DNA of 64,000 bases from Cycas panzhihuaensis (lineage: Eukaryota > Cycadophyta), in NCBI GenBank assembly GCA_023213395.1, contig CM041465.1, positions 138,019,741 to 138,083,740 of the forward strand. Reading direction: 5' to 3'. The notes beneath the pieces were generated by a model. It saw only the letters and a list, made by a program, of their open reading frames with translations, did not search any database and was not told the DNA's origin. Numbering within the stretch: the stretch's first letter is position 1; each line of letters opens with the position of its first letter. Positions 36,382 to 48,638 of this stretch are shown here, piece by piece. A program made the translations under genes and the position numbers.

Positions 36382-36783
36382 TCACCAAGCGACAACTTTA
36401 ACTTGTCCTTCATGGATAAATTTGTTGCCCACCGCGTGGAGCGATCGCCCCATCCGGGTCGAGCCATGGCTCGCCCAACAAGAGGTTGTACTCACATCGA
36501 CGCCGAGCACAAAGAACTCGATGAAACTGCTTTCCCTCCTAAGGTGAGGGATAGGGAGATCGCCTCTGAGGGGACTTCGCCCCATCATACCCTTGGCATT
36601 TCCAAGGGACAGACTAAGAGCTACTATGTCAGCTCCTCGAGCATACGACAGTATAAGATTAACCGAGGAGCCATTATCTACAATGGTCCTCTTTACGTAT
36701 ACAATCAGAGTGTCAATGGTAATGACGAATCTGCACGTAAAAGCTTCTCCCGCTTGGTCGGAGATGGGAGATCTCAGGATCAA
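36382..36783 (-). pseudogene. gypsy aspartic protease, internal region 2
   Basis: An open 133-codon frame carries FVITIDTLIVYV and the active-site equivalent IVDNGSSVNLI near its start. It then has FIEFFVLGVDV, after which the conserved YNLLLGEPWLDP is found in the next frame (about 36460-36500). This is the most complete protease of the two short internal regions. In the family this enzyme cleaves gag. One frame change separates the active site from the C-terminal block. Confidence 0.78.
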
Positions 36784-37179
36784 ATGAGATGACAGTGGTC
36801 CATGGGAGGTAGCACCTATCGTGATGGATGGAAGCGCCTTTGTTGACCAAGAGCTTCAAGAAGAAGAGCACGTTGCTCGTGGCGCTTCTCAAGACGCCCA
36901 TCAAGGACATTCCCGTTAAATACGTGATAGAGCTCAACAATAGAAAAGGGTTTACCCTTCCTGTGCAAGCGCCCTTCTAAAGTCGAATCGACCGGGCGAC
37001 GCGAATAGTCTTGGGAAGCGCAGAATCTCCTGAGGAACGGCTTCCTGAGGAGGATCAAGGTGAGATGTGGATGAAGAGGCACCACCGCTTCTTTAGCGCC
37101 TTGGGACCCAAGTTAAGGCATATAACGGAGTGGTCTCAAGCAATTGACAACCTTCTTCCCTTGAAGCGGGATCGCGAAG

Positions 37180-39190
37180 GTGATGGAGCACGGCCTGTGG
37201 GAGCGCCAAGGTGTAGGTGACCTCGCACACCCTTCCCTCTACCATGCGAAGGACGAGGAACGGGGACCCATCCCGATTCTCGACCGTATCTTTGTTGAAT
37301 ATCGGCGACCACGCTCCCATGTTTGGGGAACGGGTCCCTATGAACAGCCGATCGAGATTAGGTCTCGGCGTCCTCGGGGACGAGTCGCTGGGTGCCGTGC
37401 CCGCAACGCCGCATCGTCATGGAAACACTGGGATGGAACACCACCTCTTCTCAAGGGGAGGATCGATCCTCCTGCTTGAGAAGATCGGGTGTTGCCCCTT
37501 CGGGGTGCCGCACGGAAGTCCGCCGACTCGTCTATGAGGGTAGGTGATGAAGGAGGTTGGAGTTTTAACTCCTTCATCGTGCGCTCGAATGAGCGAATGG
37601 CGAGGTAAGCTTGATCTAGGGTCCTCTCACGGATGAGAGGTGGACCTACGGGCCAAGGTGTGGTCTCCTTCGGAGGAGGCGCGCCCATGCTGCGAGGGCT
37701 TGGGAGGTTTCTTGAGACCGCTGATCTCAATACCCAAAGCTAAACACCGAGATGGCGTAGTCACACGCGGTTGCCCCATCTTGAGGATTTCCACATGCAC
37801 CTCGGGCGGCGCGCTGACAAAGAGATCCCTTCAACTCCTCGCAATGTGGCCTTCGTGGAGTGAAGGAGGTCGGAAAGCGCCGCACAAAGTCACCGCTCAT
37901 CTCATCGTGACCTTGTTTGAGCTTAAGTGCCTTCATTCCGCCTCGAATGGGCGCCACGTCAAAATAGTTGACGAACTCGGCCCACTAGTCACCGGAATGA
38001 GGAGATCGAATGGGCCTAAGGCTGAGAACCACTGAGGGCGCTACCGCAAGATCGCGGAAGAGCTTCATCAAGATGTGGTCGAGGGCCCAATAGTCAATGC
38101 ACGCCATGGAAAAGTCACAACATGCTCTGGTTGTTCCGCGACGAAGTCCCATCAAATTTGGGGACTTCGTGAGGGTGAGGCGGTAAGTTAGTCCTCAACG
38201 CCTCAACGGACGCAGGCGCCGACCTATAGTCCACTTAAAGGACGGTCCGCCTCGGGCTAAGGGATCGACAACCGCAAAGGAACTGATGGGGTGTCTGGCC
38301 CCATCCTCCTTGAGGAAACACCCTTGTGGGAAGGGGGTCCGCGGCAGATGTTCTCGAAAGGAGGCGCCCTCAGGCCGCCGCAGCAGCAGGAGTCGCTACC
38401 GGACGCCTAAACAGGGGGTGAGGGATCGTTTTGCCCATATGGGCCACCCGTAGTGGCGCGACCCCATAAGGGTGCAACGTCCACTCCATGTGTGGGAGGT
38501 GGTTTCCCCGCCTCGCCCCCAAGGTTGTGACGCGGTAGCCCGGGGCACGTGAAGAGAAGGACCACCAACCGTGTTCGGACATACGAGGAGTGGGTCCTAC
38601 ATTGCCGGCGCTGGGCAGGGCCTCGAGGTTTACTAGGAACGCTGCGCGCCACGCTCGGCGGTGGCACGGGCGCTTGGTTCGAGCAAGGCATACCAACCCC
38701 GAGTCGAGGGAAAGATGCGCCGCGCTACGGTCCCGAGGAAGGACCACGACTAGAAGCAAACGCAACACTCGCCTTAGAGCCGGGTAGACACTGATAGGAC
38801 GCAGGCGCGCAAGTGACGATCAACCGGGTCAGAGATGACGTGGGCATGGATGAGGAAGACGCCACGCTATGAAAGCATCTCCTAACCATCTAGAGGCGGC
38901 TGGCGAATCGCCGAAAGTATTCACTAAGCGCCCGACCGCGCTTGGCGGAGGGGTATCCTCATAGTCATACGAGGTCGGGACTTCGAAAGTAGGGGACTCA
39001 GGCGCCTCGTAAGGCTCGCCAGCTGGGGTGGCGGTCTCACGAGTAGCCTGATCTTCCAAATGAGTGGAAGGCTCAAAATCTTCGGTGGAAATGGTCATCG
39101 TGGTAATAGATGGAATCCTCGCCTCACGGTGGATTCCGGATCGGACGGGGAACCCGCGAGTCTCAAGTCATGGCATGGTAGGCCTAATCG
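37180..39190 (-). pseudogene. gypsy gag, internal region 2
   Basis: The N-terminus is open from ATG at 39098 (MTISTEDFEPSTHLEDQ), an acidic start followed by PTFEVPTSYDYEDTPP. A Pro-rich part covers 38370-38770 and the capsid core about 37730-38200 (FTPRRPHCEELKGS and LKQGHDEM are seen). Near 37420 QCFHDDAALRARHPA marks the knuckle region. The frame is broken in several places. Its order and spacing match regions 1 and 3. Confidence 0.75.
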
Positions 39191-39452
39191 GACGGGTATC
39201 CTTCCATCGCCAAACGGGCTCGACGATGGAATGAACGCGACGATTGGTCTTCTAACAACGGCAGAAACCCCGGCAAGCGCGAGAACGCCGTGATGCAACG
39301 CCCGCGAAAGCGTTGTTAGAAAAGCTAAAAGGAAAAGGAAGGAAAGCATCGCAAACCCGCTAGTTGCCCAACCCAAAACGCAAAATGCGAGCCTACCCAA
39401 AGGCAAGAGCACCAACACGGCGGGAAGCTGATCTAGCTCCCTTACCGCGCAG

Positions 39453-39470
39453 CCCCCAAGATGGTCGCCA
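39453..39470 (-). other. primer binding site beside LTR 3
   Basis: Same TGGCGACCATCTTGGGGG-type word as at 32259, two bases from the LTR. Confidence 0.7.
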
Positions 39471-39472
39471 AA

Positions 39473-41971
39473 GGAAACGCTTCCACTGGGCAATGATCCA
39501 ACGCCAATGAAGGACACAAACCATGTGGCTAATAGGCTAAAGAACGAGGATCATACCGCGGACGCCCTGCGCCGGAGCGCTGCACGGATCGCAAGGTGCC
39601 TCGGGTTGCTTCTGTGTAGCCGCAAGGCGAGACCCTCCTACCCTTCTGATGGCCGGAAGGGAAAAGGAAACTGACGCCGCTACTTCTCAAGGCAATGAGA
39701 AAGCGGCTAAGGGGGCAACCAACCAAACGTGTCACGTAAAATATATGCAAGAGCGGCTAAGGAGGGACTTGGCCACAGATCTCAAATACCATAATACGCT
39801 GGGTATAGCAAAGAAATGTACAAGTAAAGTAAATGCAGAGTAAAAAGCAAGTACAAACTAAATAGTTATTTCTTCCTTTTTCTTATGTTCTTTAACTACT
39901 AAAGCAAGTGTAAAGAAACGAAGAGCACGAAAAAGGGTATGGAAGGTGAGCTGAGAATACCCGGATCCCATTGGCCGAGACGCAGTGTCCGTCACCTGGC
40001 GCTTTCCTCCCGTCCTCCTCAGATGCGACGCTTGCTGTAAGTGATGGGGGATCACTTACCCCGAAAGCAACAAACACTAACTAAACCGAAACGATAGAAT
40101 AATAAAGCTCAAAGCGACACAAACAAAAGGGAGAACGTATCAAACAAGCGCCGACCTAAGAATGGGTCGACCCTATGCGCCTTTGTTCAACGCCTCCCTG
40201 CAAGCAAATAAGGTAACACCCTCCTCTCGAGAGAGAGGCTACGTAGATACAAAAAGGTATGTATATATGTGCCGCAAGTAAAATAAACTAAGCTAGAAGA
40301 TACTAAGCTAGGCACCAACATGCAATGAAAGGAAACGAAGTCACACGACACATATGCAATCGACATACACCACCAACGCACTAAACGGATCGAGCGTAGC
40401 CTTGGGATGGCTAACTCACCCACGAGAGGTCTCCACAGATATAAGGGAAGCGATGCTAGCATGTAACAGATTCGGGTCGTAGCAACGGATAGCCTATACC
40501 AAGACGGTATTCAAACCGATTTCTCCAAAGCTTCTAGCCCCGCTTCCTAAGCAAAAGTGGAGATAAAGGGGAGAGGATAAGGGACTAACCCTTGGGGAGT
40601 AGGACTAAGACCGGGGACTAACCCCGCCTCATCTCCCTCTAACCTCGTGGTAACCCTTTATGCCTATTGCCCAAGAAATGGCGAAAAGAGAAGGGTTGGA
40701 GGAAAAGGATGGGTTTAGGGCAAGTGAGAAACTAGGCTCAGCCTAGGGCAACACTCCAATGGGCCACAACCGCTACAATTATTTGCATCAAATGATCAAG
40801 GGAAACTCAAGGAAATACATGCACAAAGAGAGGAAAAGATTTGCAAGTAAGCAATGAAGAAATAAGCAAAAAAAGCACTTAACAAGGGACACCAAATACC
40901 TCCAATGATGAGAAATGAGAGCATGTAGGTCCTGAAGCTTGGTGCGCCGTCCAACCAATGCCTATGAGGTGTTGTTGCATGTCCCTGCAAGAGAATAAGG
41001 TAGTGGAACCTCATGCAAGTCAAAAGCTTGGAAATGGCTCGCATGGTCTTTCGGTGAAAAATCCTCTGAAAGCCTTGAGAATGTATGAAGAGGAAGAGTG
41101 CTAGAACTGAGTCTGAGGGGGCAAAGAATGGCCTCGCAACTCCAAAGAATAGCAAAATTTCTTCCGATCCACAAATTGAGGAGGATGTCTCTTATCACTG
41201 CTTTTGTTCTTGTCTCTTTGTGAAAAAATGCTCTAGGAAAGTTGAAAAGGAGGTGAATAATGAAGCAAATGAATGAAAATGGTTTTATGTCTTGAGTGAA
41301 GCAAGTGAACGCTGGGGCCCCGCGCCCAACTGGTTAGGGAGCCACGCATTCGCGAAAAATCGCGGCCACTGTCGCGTGTTTCTTTTTTTTTTAAATTTTA
41401 AACAGATCATGATAAACTTAGCGCATCGCTAAGTTTATCACGAAGACGACCGGTACCGCCCCGAACCCCGCGGCACCGCCTAATTTACCGCGGCACGGAA
41501 CCGAAACCCAAAAACCAGAAAATTGAAGTAAGAAATCGTGTCTTAAGGTAAAATCATAAGTTAAACTCAAAATACATTAGTCAAGAGCAGCTTTAGGTCA
41601 TGGACATGTGCTCAAACTGCAAAAAGACCTAACCAAGGGTTAAACCAGCTTAGAAAGGGTTTGCAACATAAGCGACGCCAGAACACGCCAAACAAAGCCG
41701 GCAAAAGGATCCCTAAAGACCATGGAGACGCTGGGTGGTTGTAATGCTACACGGTGTCGATTCACGATGAATGCCCCTACCGTGAGTCATTATAGGCTAA
41801 AAGGTGCCGTTAGGCACATGCATAATGAACAAGCAATCAAACAGTATATGGACAGTACATGTCAATCAAACCATTCCCACCATCGCAACGATCATAAGTA
41901 AGCAAAGTAAAGGCATATACCGCACAAACCGTGTCGATGTGTCGAAGTCCATTCCCCGATAGCCGGAAACA
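39473..41971 (-). repeat. array LTR 3 (inner)
   Basis: About 2.5 kb, GGAAACGC...CCGGAAACA. Nearest relative is LTR 2. Serves as 3' LTR of internal region 3 and 5' LTR of internal region 2. Confidence 0.86.
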
Positions 41972-41974
41972 CAC

Positions 41975-43159
41975 GATAGAACTTCTTGAGGAATTTCGCT
42001 GACCGCTTTTTCAAACTCCAAGCCGCCCAAGGTGGCGATCCCAGATGCGCCTTATCGAGGTCGGCCGAGAACGATTTAAGGGGCCCACCCACTTGGGCCC
42101 AATTTGGCCTAGCGATCGAGAGATATTCCAATTTGAGGACATGGTCTCGGACACAAAGGACGAGCACGGCGTTTATCGCGGCCCTTTGCAACGAAGCCAA
42201 GCGAGGTTCGCTGTAAGTCGCTAAGCGCTTCTCATCCAGGCTTCGAGGTCGAGGAGGCGAGCCTCGGCGAATAGACTCTCGTCAATGAGGCCTCAAGGGA
42301 AACTCAAGAGAAGGGATCTCCACTTCCAATGGGAGTACCGCCGCCCGTAAACTAACAAGAAGGAGTCATCCTGTGAGCCGCCTTGACAGAGGTACCAGAA
42401 GCCCATAGAGCTGGCGAGTGGATATGCCGCCTTTGAGACCGGGCAACGCTTTCTTGTAATGCCAATGAGCGTTTTGTTGAAAGATTCGATTTGCCCGTTG
42501 GCTTGGGGGTAATAAGGGGACGACGTCTTATGCGAGATTTTGAATCTCTCACATAATTCATCCATCTCTTTATTGCAGAAGGGAGTTCCATTATCTGTAA
42601 TTAGGATGTCTGGAATCCCAAAACGACAGATAATGTGCTGGTAGACGAAGGTGGCTATCGTCTTGCCAGGGGTAGTGGACAGGGGGATTGCCTCTGCCCA
42701 TTTGGTAAAGTACTGTGAGCGGTCAGAATAAATTTATGCTGTGCGGAAGAGGGCGGCGATATAGCCCCAATGAGGTCCAAACCCCATTGGGAAAAGGGCC
42801 ACGGAGACACGATAGGGTGCAACGCCTCGGAGGGCACGTGGGAAGACGTTGGCGTGCTCCTGACATCGCCGGCATCTAAGGGCACAAGCATGGGCGTCCT
42901 TGAATAAGGATGGCCAGTAGTAGCCCATGCGGAGGATCCTTTGGGCCATGGACTGGCCCCCACAAATGCCTTGGTGGCATTCGCGGAGTATCCGCCCGCC
43001 GCCGAGCGACGCAATGAAGGTGATCCCGCCGAAGATCTCCGACAACACCCCGCCCACGAGGAGGTGTTGCTTAGCCAGAGCGCCGGACACGCCGACCCAA
43101 CTTTGTTGTCGGCCGGGCGATATTCTTGCTGAGTCAAATATCGCGCAATGTCGCTGCAC
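41975..43159 (-). pseudogene. gypsy integrase, internal region 3
   Basis: The zinc-binding part at 42734-43159 reads ICGGQSMAQRILRMGYYWP then CRRCQEHANVFPRA, the HHCC domain. In a second frame WPFSQWGLDLIG starts the catalytic core. At 42293-42565 KTSSPYYPQANGQIESFNK contains the end of the core with its Glu. Towards 41980 the C-terminal domain (WAQVGGPL in one frame) runs into the LTR. It would catalyse cDNA insertion. At least three frame changes split it. Confidence 0.88.
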
Positions 43160-43680
43160 TCATCTCGCCATCGGCGAGTGGGTGAGGAAGAGCCTCCTGG
43201 ACGGTCATAATGGACTCGTCCGGGAAGGAGTCATCATCAGAACGCCGCCGTGTTGGGAATGGCTGATCGCCCAACTGCTCGCCACTATCATTCCCTTCTT
43301 CGACTTCGTTAACGACCGCAAGTCGACTTCCCAGCAGTGACGCCCAACGCCTGGCCCCACCACCAAACCGAGGGTGAGTAAGTAACGCAAGGACCGGATC
43401 GCACGATCACCTTGGTTGTATCACGAGCAGGTAATGCCGAAACTTCTTTGCATGGACCAAGGAGAGGTATTCCTTTCAATGAGGGTAGTTCGACTCACGC
43501 AACCGCAGTGCACCGATGAAATAGATGGCCCTCTTGCCTCGAATCGCCCTCCCGCGCAGCATTGCCCCTGTGGACTCACGGCTGCCGAGGTATATAGGAT
43601 GAAGGGTCCATCGGCCGAGGAGGCGCCAACGTGGGGCGGAAACGAGAGCCTTTGAGCCCTACGAAGGCCTTTTGTGTCTT
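43160..43680 (-). pseudogene. RNase H region, internal region 3
   Basis: The minus strand gives FILYTSAAVS, then RRED and a later ERNTSP word in different frames. These occupy the place of LYxAASxxAIGAVL, Q(E/R)D and Y.P.EK in gypsy RNase H. The remainder to 43160 is the linker to integrase. Strongly frame-broken; identified by position and short motifs only. Confidence 0.6.
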
Positions 43681-44673
43681 ATCCGACCGCATAAAAGGGC
43701 CTTTCTTCAATAGGTTTGTAAGAGGCTTTACGCTTATGGCTAAGTCCGCCAAAAACGCCTCAAGAAACCAAGCCCCGCTAGAAACGACTTAATTGATCAA
43801 GGTCCCAGAGGAGGCTGATGTCATGGATCGCCTTGACTTTTTCCGGATCGATTTGGATTCCTCGCTGAGACACGAGGAAACCAAGGAGTTTACCCAAGTA
43901 ACCGCAAACACGCACTTTAACGGGTTTAGGCTAACATGGTACTTACGTGATCTTGTAAGATGGCGCAAGCCTGAGGGATGATGGCCTCGCACGAGAGAGA
44001 CCCATCATGTCGATCCATGAAGACCTCCATCGTGTTGTTGATGAGGTCGTGGAAGATAAAATGCATGGCTCTCTCGATAGGTAGCCCCGATTTTTAAGGC
44101 TAAAGGGCACGCCTTATAGGCAAAGACACCCCATGGTGTGGTGAAGGCCGCCTTGTGACGGCCTTCGGAGAGATTTGATCCGGTTGTGGTGAGAAGCCAT
44201 CCATCAAGGACATAACTAACCCTTGTACGATCGATTATCTGATCGATGAAGGGGAGAGGAAAATTGTCCTTGGGACAAGCATTGTTTATGTCGCGAAAAT
44301 CGACACAAATACGAATGGTCCCATTCTTTTTGGCAACGGGAATGATGTTCGATACCCACTTGGGGTAGTCGATAGAGGAAATAAGTCCTGCCTCCAAAAG
44401 CTTCTCGACCTCCATCTTAATGGCAGCCGAAAGCTTTAGGTGAAGGGGACGCTGCTTCTGATGCATGGGATGAGCGTCAGGGAAGGTCGTAAGGTTGTGC
44501 GTGACGATGGAGGGGTCAATGCCCTTCATGTCCGAGTATTCCCACGCGAACACATCGTGGAATTCCCAGAACATGAGGGTATATTCCCTCACCTCGTCAG
44601 GGGTACACTCCGCTCCTACCTTGATGACCCTGTCCGGAGCAAGGACTATGTCCTGGGTTGCCCCCATGCACAT
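43681..44673 (-). pseudogene. gypsy reverse transcriptase, internal region 3
   Basis: An open 222-codon frame (44005-44673) carries FHDVFAWEYSDMKGIDP, VEKLLEAGLI, PVAKKNGTIRICVDFRDIN and CPKDNFPLPFIDQIID, the first RT blocks of Ty3/gypsy. Near the end INNTMEVFM is in another frame, and the catalytic box reads FMDR instead of FMDD (about 44010-44030), consistent with a small insertion. KGPFMRSDKTQKAF near 43690 is the FxWxxxxQxAF block. It would copy the RNA into DNA. Broken as read. Confidence 0.88.
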
Positions 44674-44679
44674 GGCATT

Positions 44680-45300
44680 CCCCTCCTCGAAATGGAGGGG
44701 GCGAGATCAACCCAAGGGAGGAAACGGGAGAGGGATTGGGCCTGGCCAATGGGGACCCAATCGCTAAGACCTTCCGTGGCCAAGCTTGTGGTGACCAGAG
44801 GCAACCGGGCGTGGAACCGGCTAAGTGTTCCAAAGAAAGCCTCGCTGCCCTCAAGTAGTCCACTCCATCGAGCACCGACTTTGGACAGCGAGGCTACGGA
44901 TGGCGCGGAGCGATAGGACCCAGATGGCTCGAAACCGCCTGTCCGTCCGCGAAGGAATCTGAAGGAGAAATAAGGAGAGGTTCCTCGTAAAAAGTAAGAG
45001 GGAAACTCTCAACATCATCACCCGCAGGAGGTGATGGGACGGAGGAGCCAGGAATGTGAAGGTCAACATGCGCAATGTCATGTGACATGTGGAAGTGGCC
45101 CAGCTCTACAACAGAAGGGGTCCCAGGAGTAAACCTAGGACTGGGAGGGTGCCCTACACAAGCGCAGAGGAGCGAAACCGGGTGAGGAAGGTTCTCCTCC
45201 TCACTATGGGACTCGTCGTCGTCAAACACGGCGAGGTACCCATAACTACCGACGCCAATAGGGGCGAAGCGTGTCAACGCGGGAGACGAAGGCACGGGAC
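44680..45300 (-). other. acidic spacer between protease and RT, internal region 3
   Basis: A 133-codon open frame (44894-45295) rich in Pro, Ser and acidic residues (FDDDESHSEEENLP). No domain recognised. Probably a linker of the polyprotein. Confidence 0.45.
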
Positions 45301-45429
45301 CTTCTTCTCGGTAAGAAGGATCGGGAATTCCGATGGAGCAAGCTGAGACACAGTCGGAAGGGCATTTGTTTCCCTTCGTATGCCCATGGCTTGCCTGGTG
45401 AAGCCTACCGGTTTGGCGAGCGGTCGCTC

Positions 45430-45890
45430 GTGGAGGACAACTTTCATTTGTCCATTATGGACAAATTTAAGCTACCCCCACCGGGCGGAACACACGGCTC
45501 CCATTTGGTCAAGCCATGGTCGACCCAGAAGCAGGTTGTAGTCAACATCAACATCGAGGACGACGATGTCAGTAACGACAGTCTTATCCTCCAGAGTAAG
45601 GCGACGAGATGCACCCTAAGGGAGTCTTCTGCATCATCATACCTTGACAGCGCCATGGAACGGGTTCCAAGGCGGACACGCCAAGCTCTTGCATAACGCC
45701 AAGGGCATGGCGCTGATTAAGAACCGCTGTTCACGACGGTCCTCCGCGAACGTGCAACCTGGAGTATCGATCGTGATGATGAAAGGAAGTTCCATCGGCG
45801 CCCCTTCCACCGGATGGGGAAGATCTGGGATCGAAGGAAATAATGGGCTCACCACTTGGGATCGCACCCAAGGCATGAACGGATGCATCG
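45430..45890 (-). pseudogene. gypsy aspartic protease, internal region 3
   Basis: Minus strand: LPFIITIDTPGCTF (about 45760-45820); an EDRREQRFLISAM segment in the place of the VDNGSSVN active site; then TDIVVLDVDVDYNLLLGRPW at about 45515-45590, a strong match to the C-terminal block of gypsy proteases. The active-site motif is not recognisable in this copy, although region 2 retains it. Confidence 0.72.
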
Positions 45891-46214
45891 TTCGACCTAA
45901 GAGCTTCCAAGAGGAGTGTTCGTTGCTCCGGACAACTTCTCAAGACATCCATGATGGACATCCCACGCCACGCAGTAAGGAGCTCCTCGACCACGGAGAA
46001 AGGCTTACCCTCCCCGTGGGTTGGGTAAGGGCTCTCCTAAAGTCGAATCGCCCGGGCGACGGAATAGTCTTGGGAAGTGCGGGATCTCCGGAGGAATGAT
46101 CTCGGAGGAGGATCGAGGCGCGAGGTAGACGCGAGGCACTGCCGCTTCCTTCGCGCTTGAGACCCAAGTTAACGACAAAGGGAGTGGTCTCAAGATCCGG
46201 ATCACCTTCTTTCC

Positions 46215-48345
46215 TTGTTACGGACCGCGAAGGTGACGGGCGCGATCGTGGGATCGCGAAGGGGAAGGTGCCCTTTGCACACCCTTCCCTCTACCACGCA
46301 AAGGGCGGGGATCGGGAGACCTATCCCGATTCCGGTTGTTCCTTTGCTGGTCGTCGCGACCCCGTTCCCCATGCTTGGGGAACGGGTCTCTATGAATGGG
46401 CTGATCGAGGTTAGGCCTTGATGCCCGCCTAGGGGACGAGTCACGCGGCGGGACGTCGCGTGGGTGCTGGGCTCGGCAACGCGAGTCATCATGGAAACAT
46501 TCCCTGTGGATGGAGCACCACCTCTTCTCAAGGGGAGGCTCGATCCTCCTTGCTTGAGAAGGTTGGGCATTACCCCCTTTGGGGGGCATCGCACGGGAGG
46601 CTCACGGATGTTTATGGGAGGTAGGCGAAGGAGGTTGGAGTTTTAGCTCCTTCATCGTGTGCTCGAATGAGCGAATGGCGAGGTAAGCGGATCTAGGGTC
46701 CTCTCACGGGTGAGAGGTGGTCCCAATGGTCGTGAAGGTTTGGTTTCCTTCACGGAGGAAGCGCCGCGACGCTGCGAGGGCTCAGGGAGGTTTCTTGAGT
46801 CCCACTTGATCTCAATGGCCTCCAAAGCTAAACACCTCGTGATGGCGAGTCGCACGTGGTCGCCCCCATCTTGAGGACCTCCACGGCACCTCAAGACGGC
46901 GTGCATTGACGAAGAGATCCCTCTTCAACTCCTCGTGCAAGGTGGCCTCGGTGGAATGAAAAGGTCGTGAAAGCGCACAAAGTCACGATTCATCTCATCG
47001 TGACCTTGTTTGAGCGACAGAAGCGCCTTCATTCCGCTTTCGAATAGGCGAGGACGTCAAAGTAGTTGATTTAACCCGGCCCACTAGTTGCCGGAATGAG
47101 GAAATCGAATGGGCGGTGAAGGCGAGAACCACTTGAGGGCGTCGCCCTACAAGGACCGCGGGAAGAGCTTCATCAAGATATGGTCGTAGGCCCAATAGTC
47201 AATGCACGCCATAGAGAAACTGCGTACATGCTCGGTCGGGTCTTGCGACGAAGTCCCATCGAATTTAGGAACTTTAGGAGGGTGAGGCGGTAAGTTGGTC
47301 CTTAACGCCTCAACGCATAAAGGTGTCGACCTATAATCCACGAAGGGACGTGTCCCAACGTGGGCTAACGGATCGACAACCGGCAAAGGAATGGATGGGG
47401 GTGTCGGTCCCATCCCTCCTTGAGGAAACACCCCTTGTGGGAAGGGGGTCTGCGGGTAGATGCTCTGGAAAGGAGGCAAGCTCCCTTGCGATGTCGCAAA
47501 GAATGGGAGTCATACCGACGACTAAATGGGGGGTAAGGGACCGGGTTCTGCCCATATGGGCCACCCGTAGGTGGCGCAACCCCATACGGGTGCAATGGGT
47601 CCACCCCATAGACAGGGAGATGGTTCCCCTTACCCTGCCCCCAAGGTTGAGATGTGTAGCCCGGGGGCACGTAAAGAGAAGGACCACCAACCGGGTTCTG
47701 GGCATATGCAGGAGTAGGTCCTACATGGCTAACGGCGGCGGCACTGGCAGGGCCTCGGGGCCTACTAGGGAACACGTGTGCCACGTTAGGAGGTGGCACG
47801 TGCGTTTGGCTCGAACACGGCATGCTAACCCTGAGTTGGGGAAAAGACACGCCGCGAGCAGGTCCCGAAGAAGTGGGACCACGACTAGGGGCAATAGGCG
47901 CAACACTCGCCTTGGGAGCCAGGGTAGACACGGCATAAGACGTGTGTGCGCAGGTAGAAGCATCAATCGTCGTAGATGACGCGGGCATGGATGAAGAAGA
48001 CACTACGTTGCGCAGTATCTCTTCAAACCATCGAGGAGGCAGCTGGCGGTGAACTGCTCGAAAGTACTCGCCAAGCGCATCGACCGCGTCGGCAGGAGGG
48101 GTATCCTCATAGCCATACGAGATCGAAGGGACTTCGAAAGTAGGGGGTCCTTCGGGGCGCCCCTCGTAAGGATCGCCAGTGGGGTGGCGAGTCTCGTGAA
48201 GGGCAGGATCTTCCGCCGCATGCGCGGAAGGCTCAAAGTCATCCGGGTGGAAATGGTCATCCGGGTAGTAGACGAATCTCGCCTCATGGACGGACTCGGA
48301 TGGATGAAGGGAACTCCTGAGTTCCCGAAGTCATGGGATGGTAGG
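46215..48345 (-). pseudogene. gypsy gag, internal region 3
   Basis: N-terminal acidic part near 48090-48340 (GYEDTPP at about 48100), then a 212-codon open frame at 47365-48003 rich in Pro, Ser and Gly with many Tyr-Gly-Pro words. Capsid core at 47147-47479: PKFDGTSSQDPTEHVRSFS, then CIDYWAYDHILMKLF. The knuckle CSIHRECFHDDSRC at 46476-46517 is spaced C-x2-H-x4-H-x4-C, a variant common in this group. It is followed by a long Arg/Asp/Pro-rich tail (46218-46470). Broken into several frames but complete in order; the best gag of the three. Confidence 0.82.
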
Positions 48346-48620
48346 CCCAATCGGAAGGGTAACCTTCCATCGTCGAATCGGGATTCGAGGATGGAATGGA
48401 ACGCGACGATTGGTCTTCTAACAACGGCGGCAAACCCTGCAAGCGACGCGAGAAACGTCGCATGCAACGCCTCCGCGAATGTTGTTAGGAGAGGCTAAAA
48501 GGAAAAGAAGGGAAGCAATACAACTACGTTGGGGGTTGCCCAATTGAAAACACGGAATGCAAACCTACCTAGAGGCAAGAACACCAACAAGAAGGGGAAG
48601 CAGATTTAGCTCCTCATCGG

Positions 48621-48638
48621 CAGCCCCAAGATGGTCGC
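48621..48638 (-). other. primer binding site beside LTR 4
   Basis: Minus-strand GCGACCATCTTGGGGC directly next to the LTR; the leading TG of the other two copies is missing here. Confidence 0.68.

Noticed and set aside
32279-41971. Interpretation as one element nested inside another
   Set aside because: No target duplication flanks 32279-41971, and the left edge coincides with a primer site of the neighbouring interior, which favours a tandem array.
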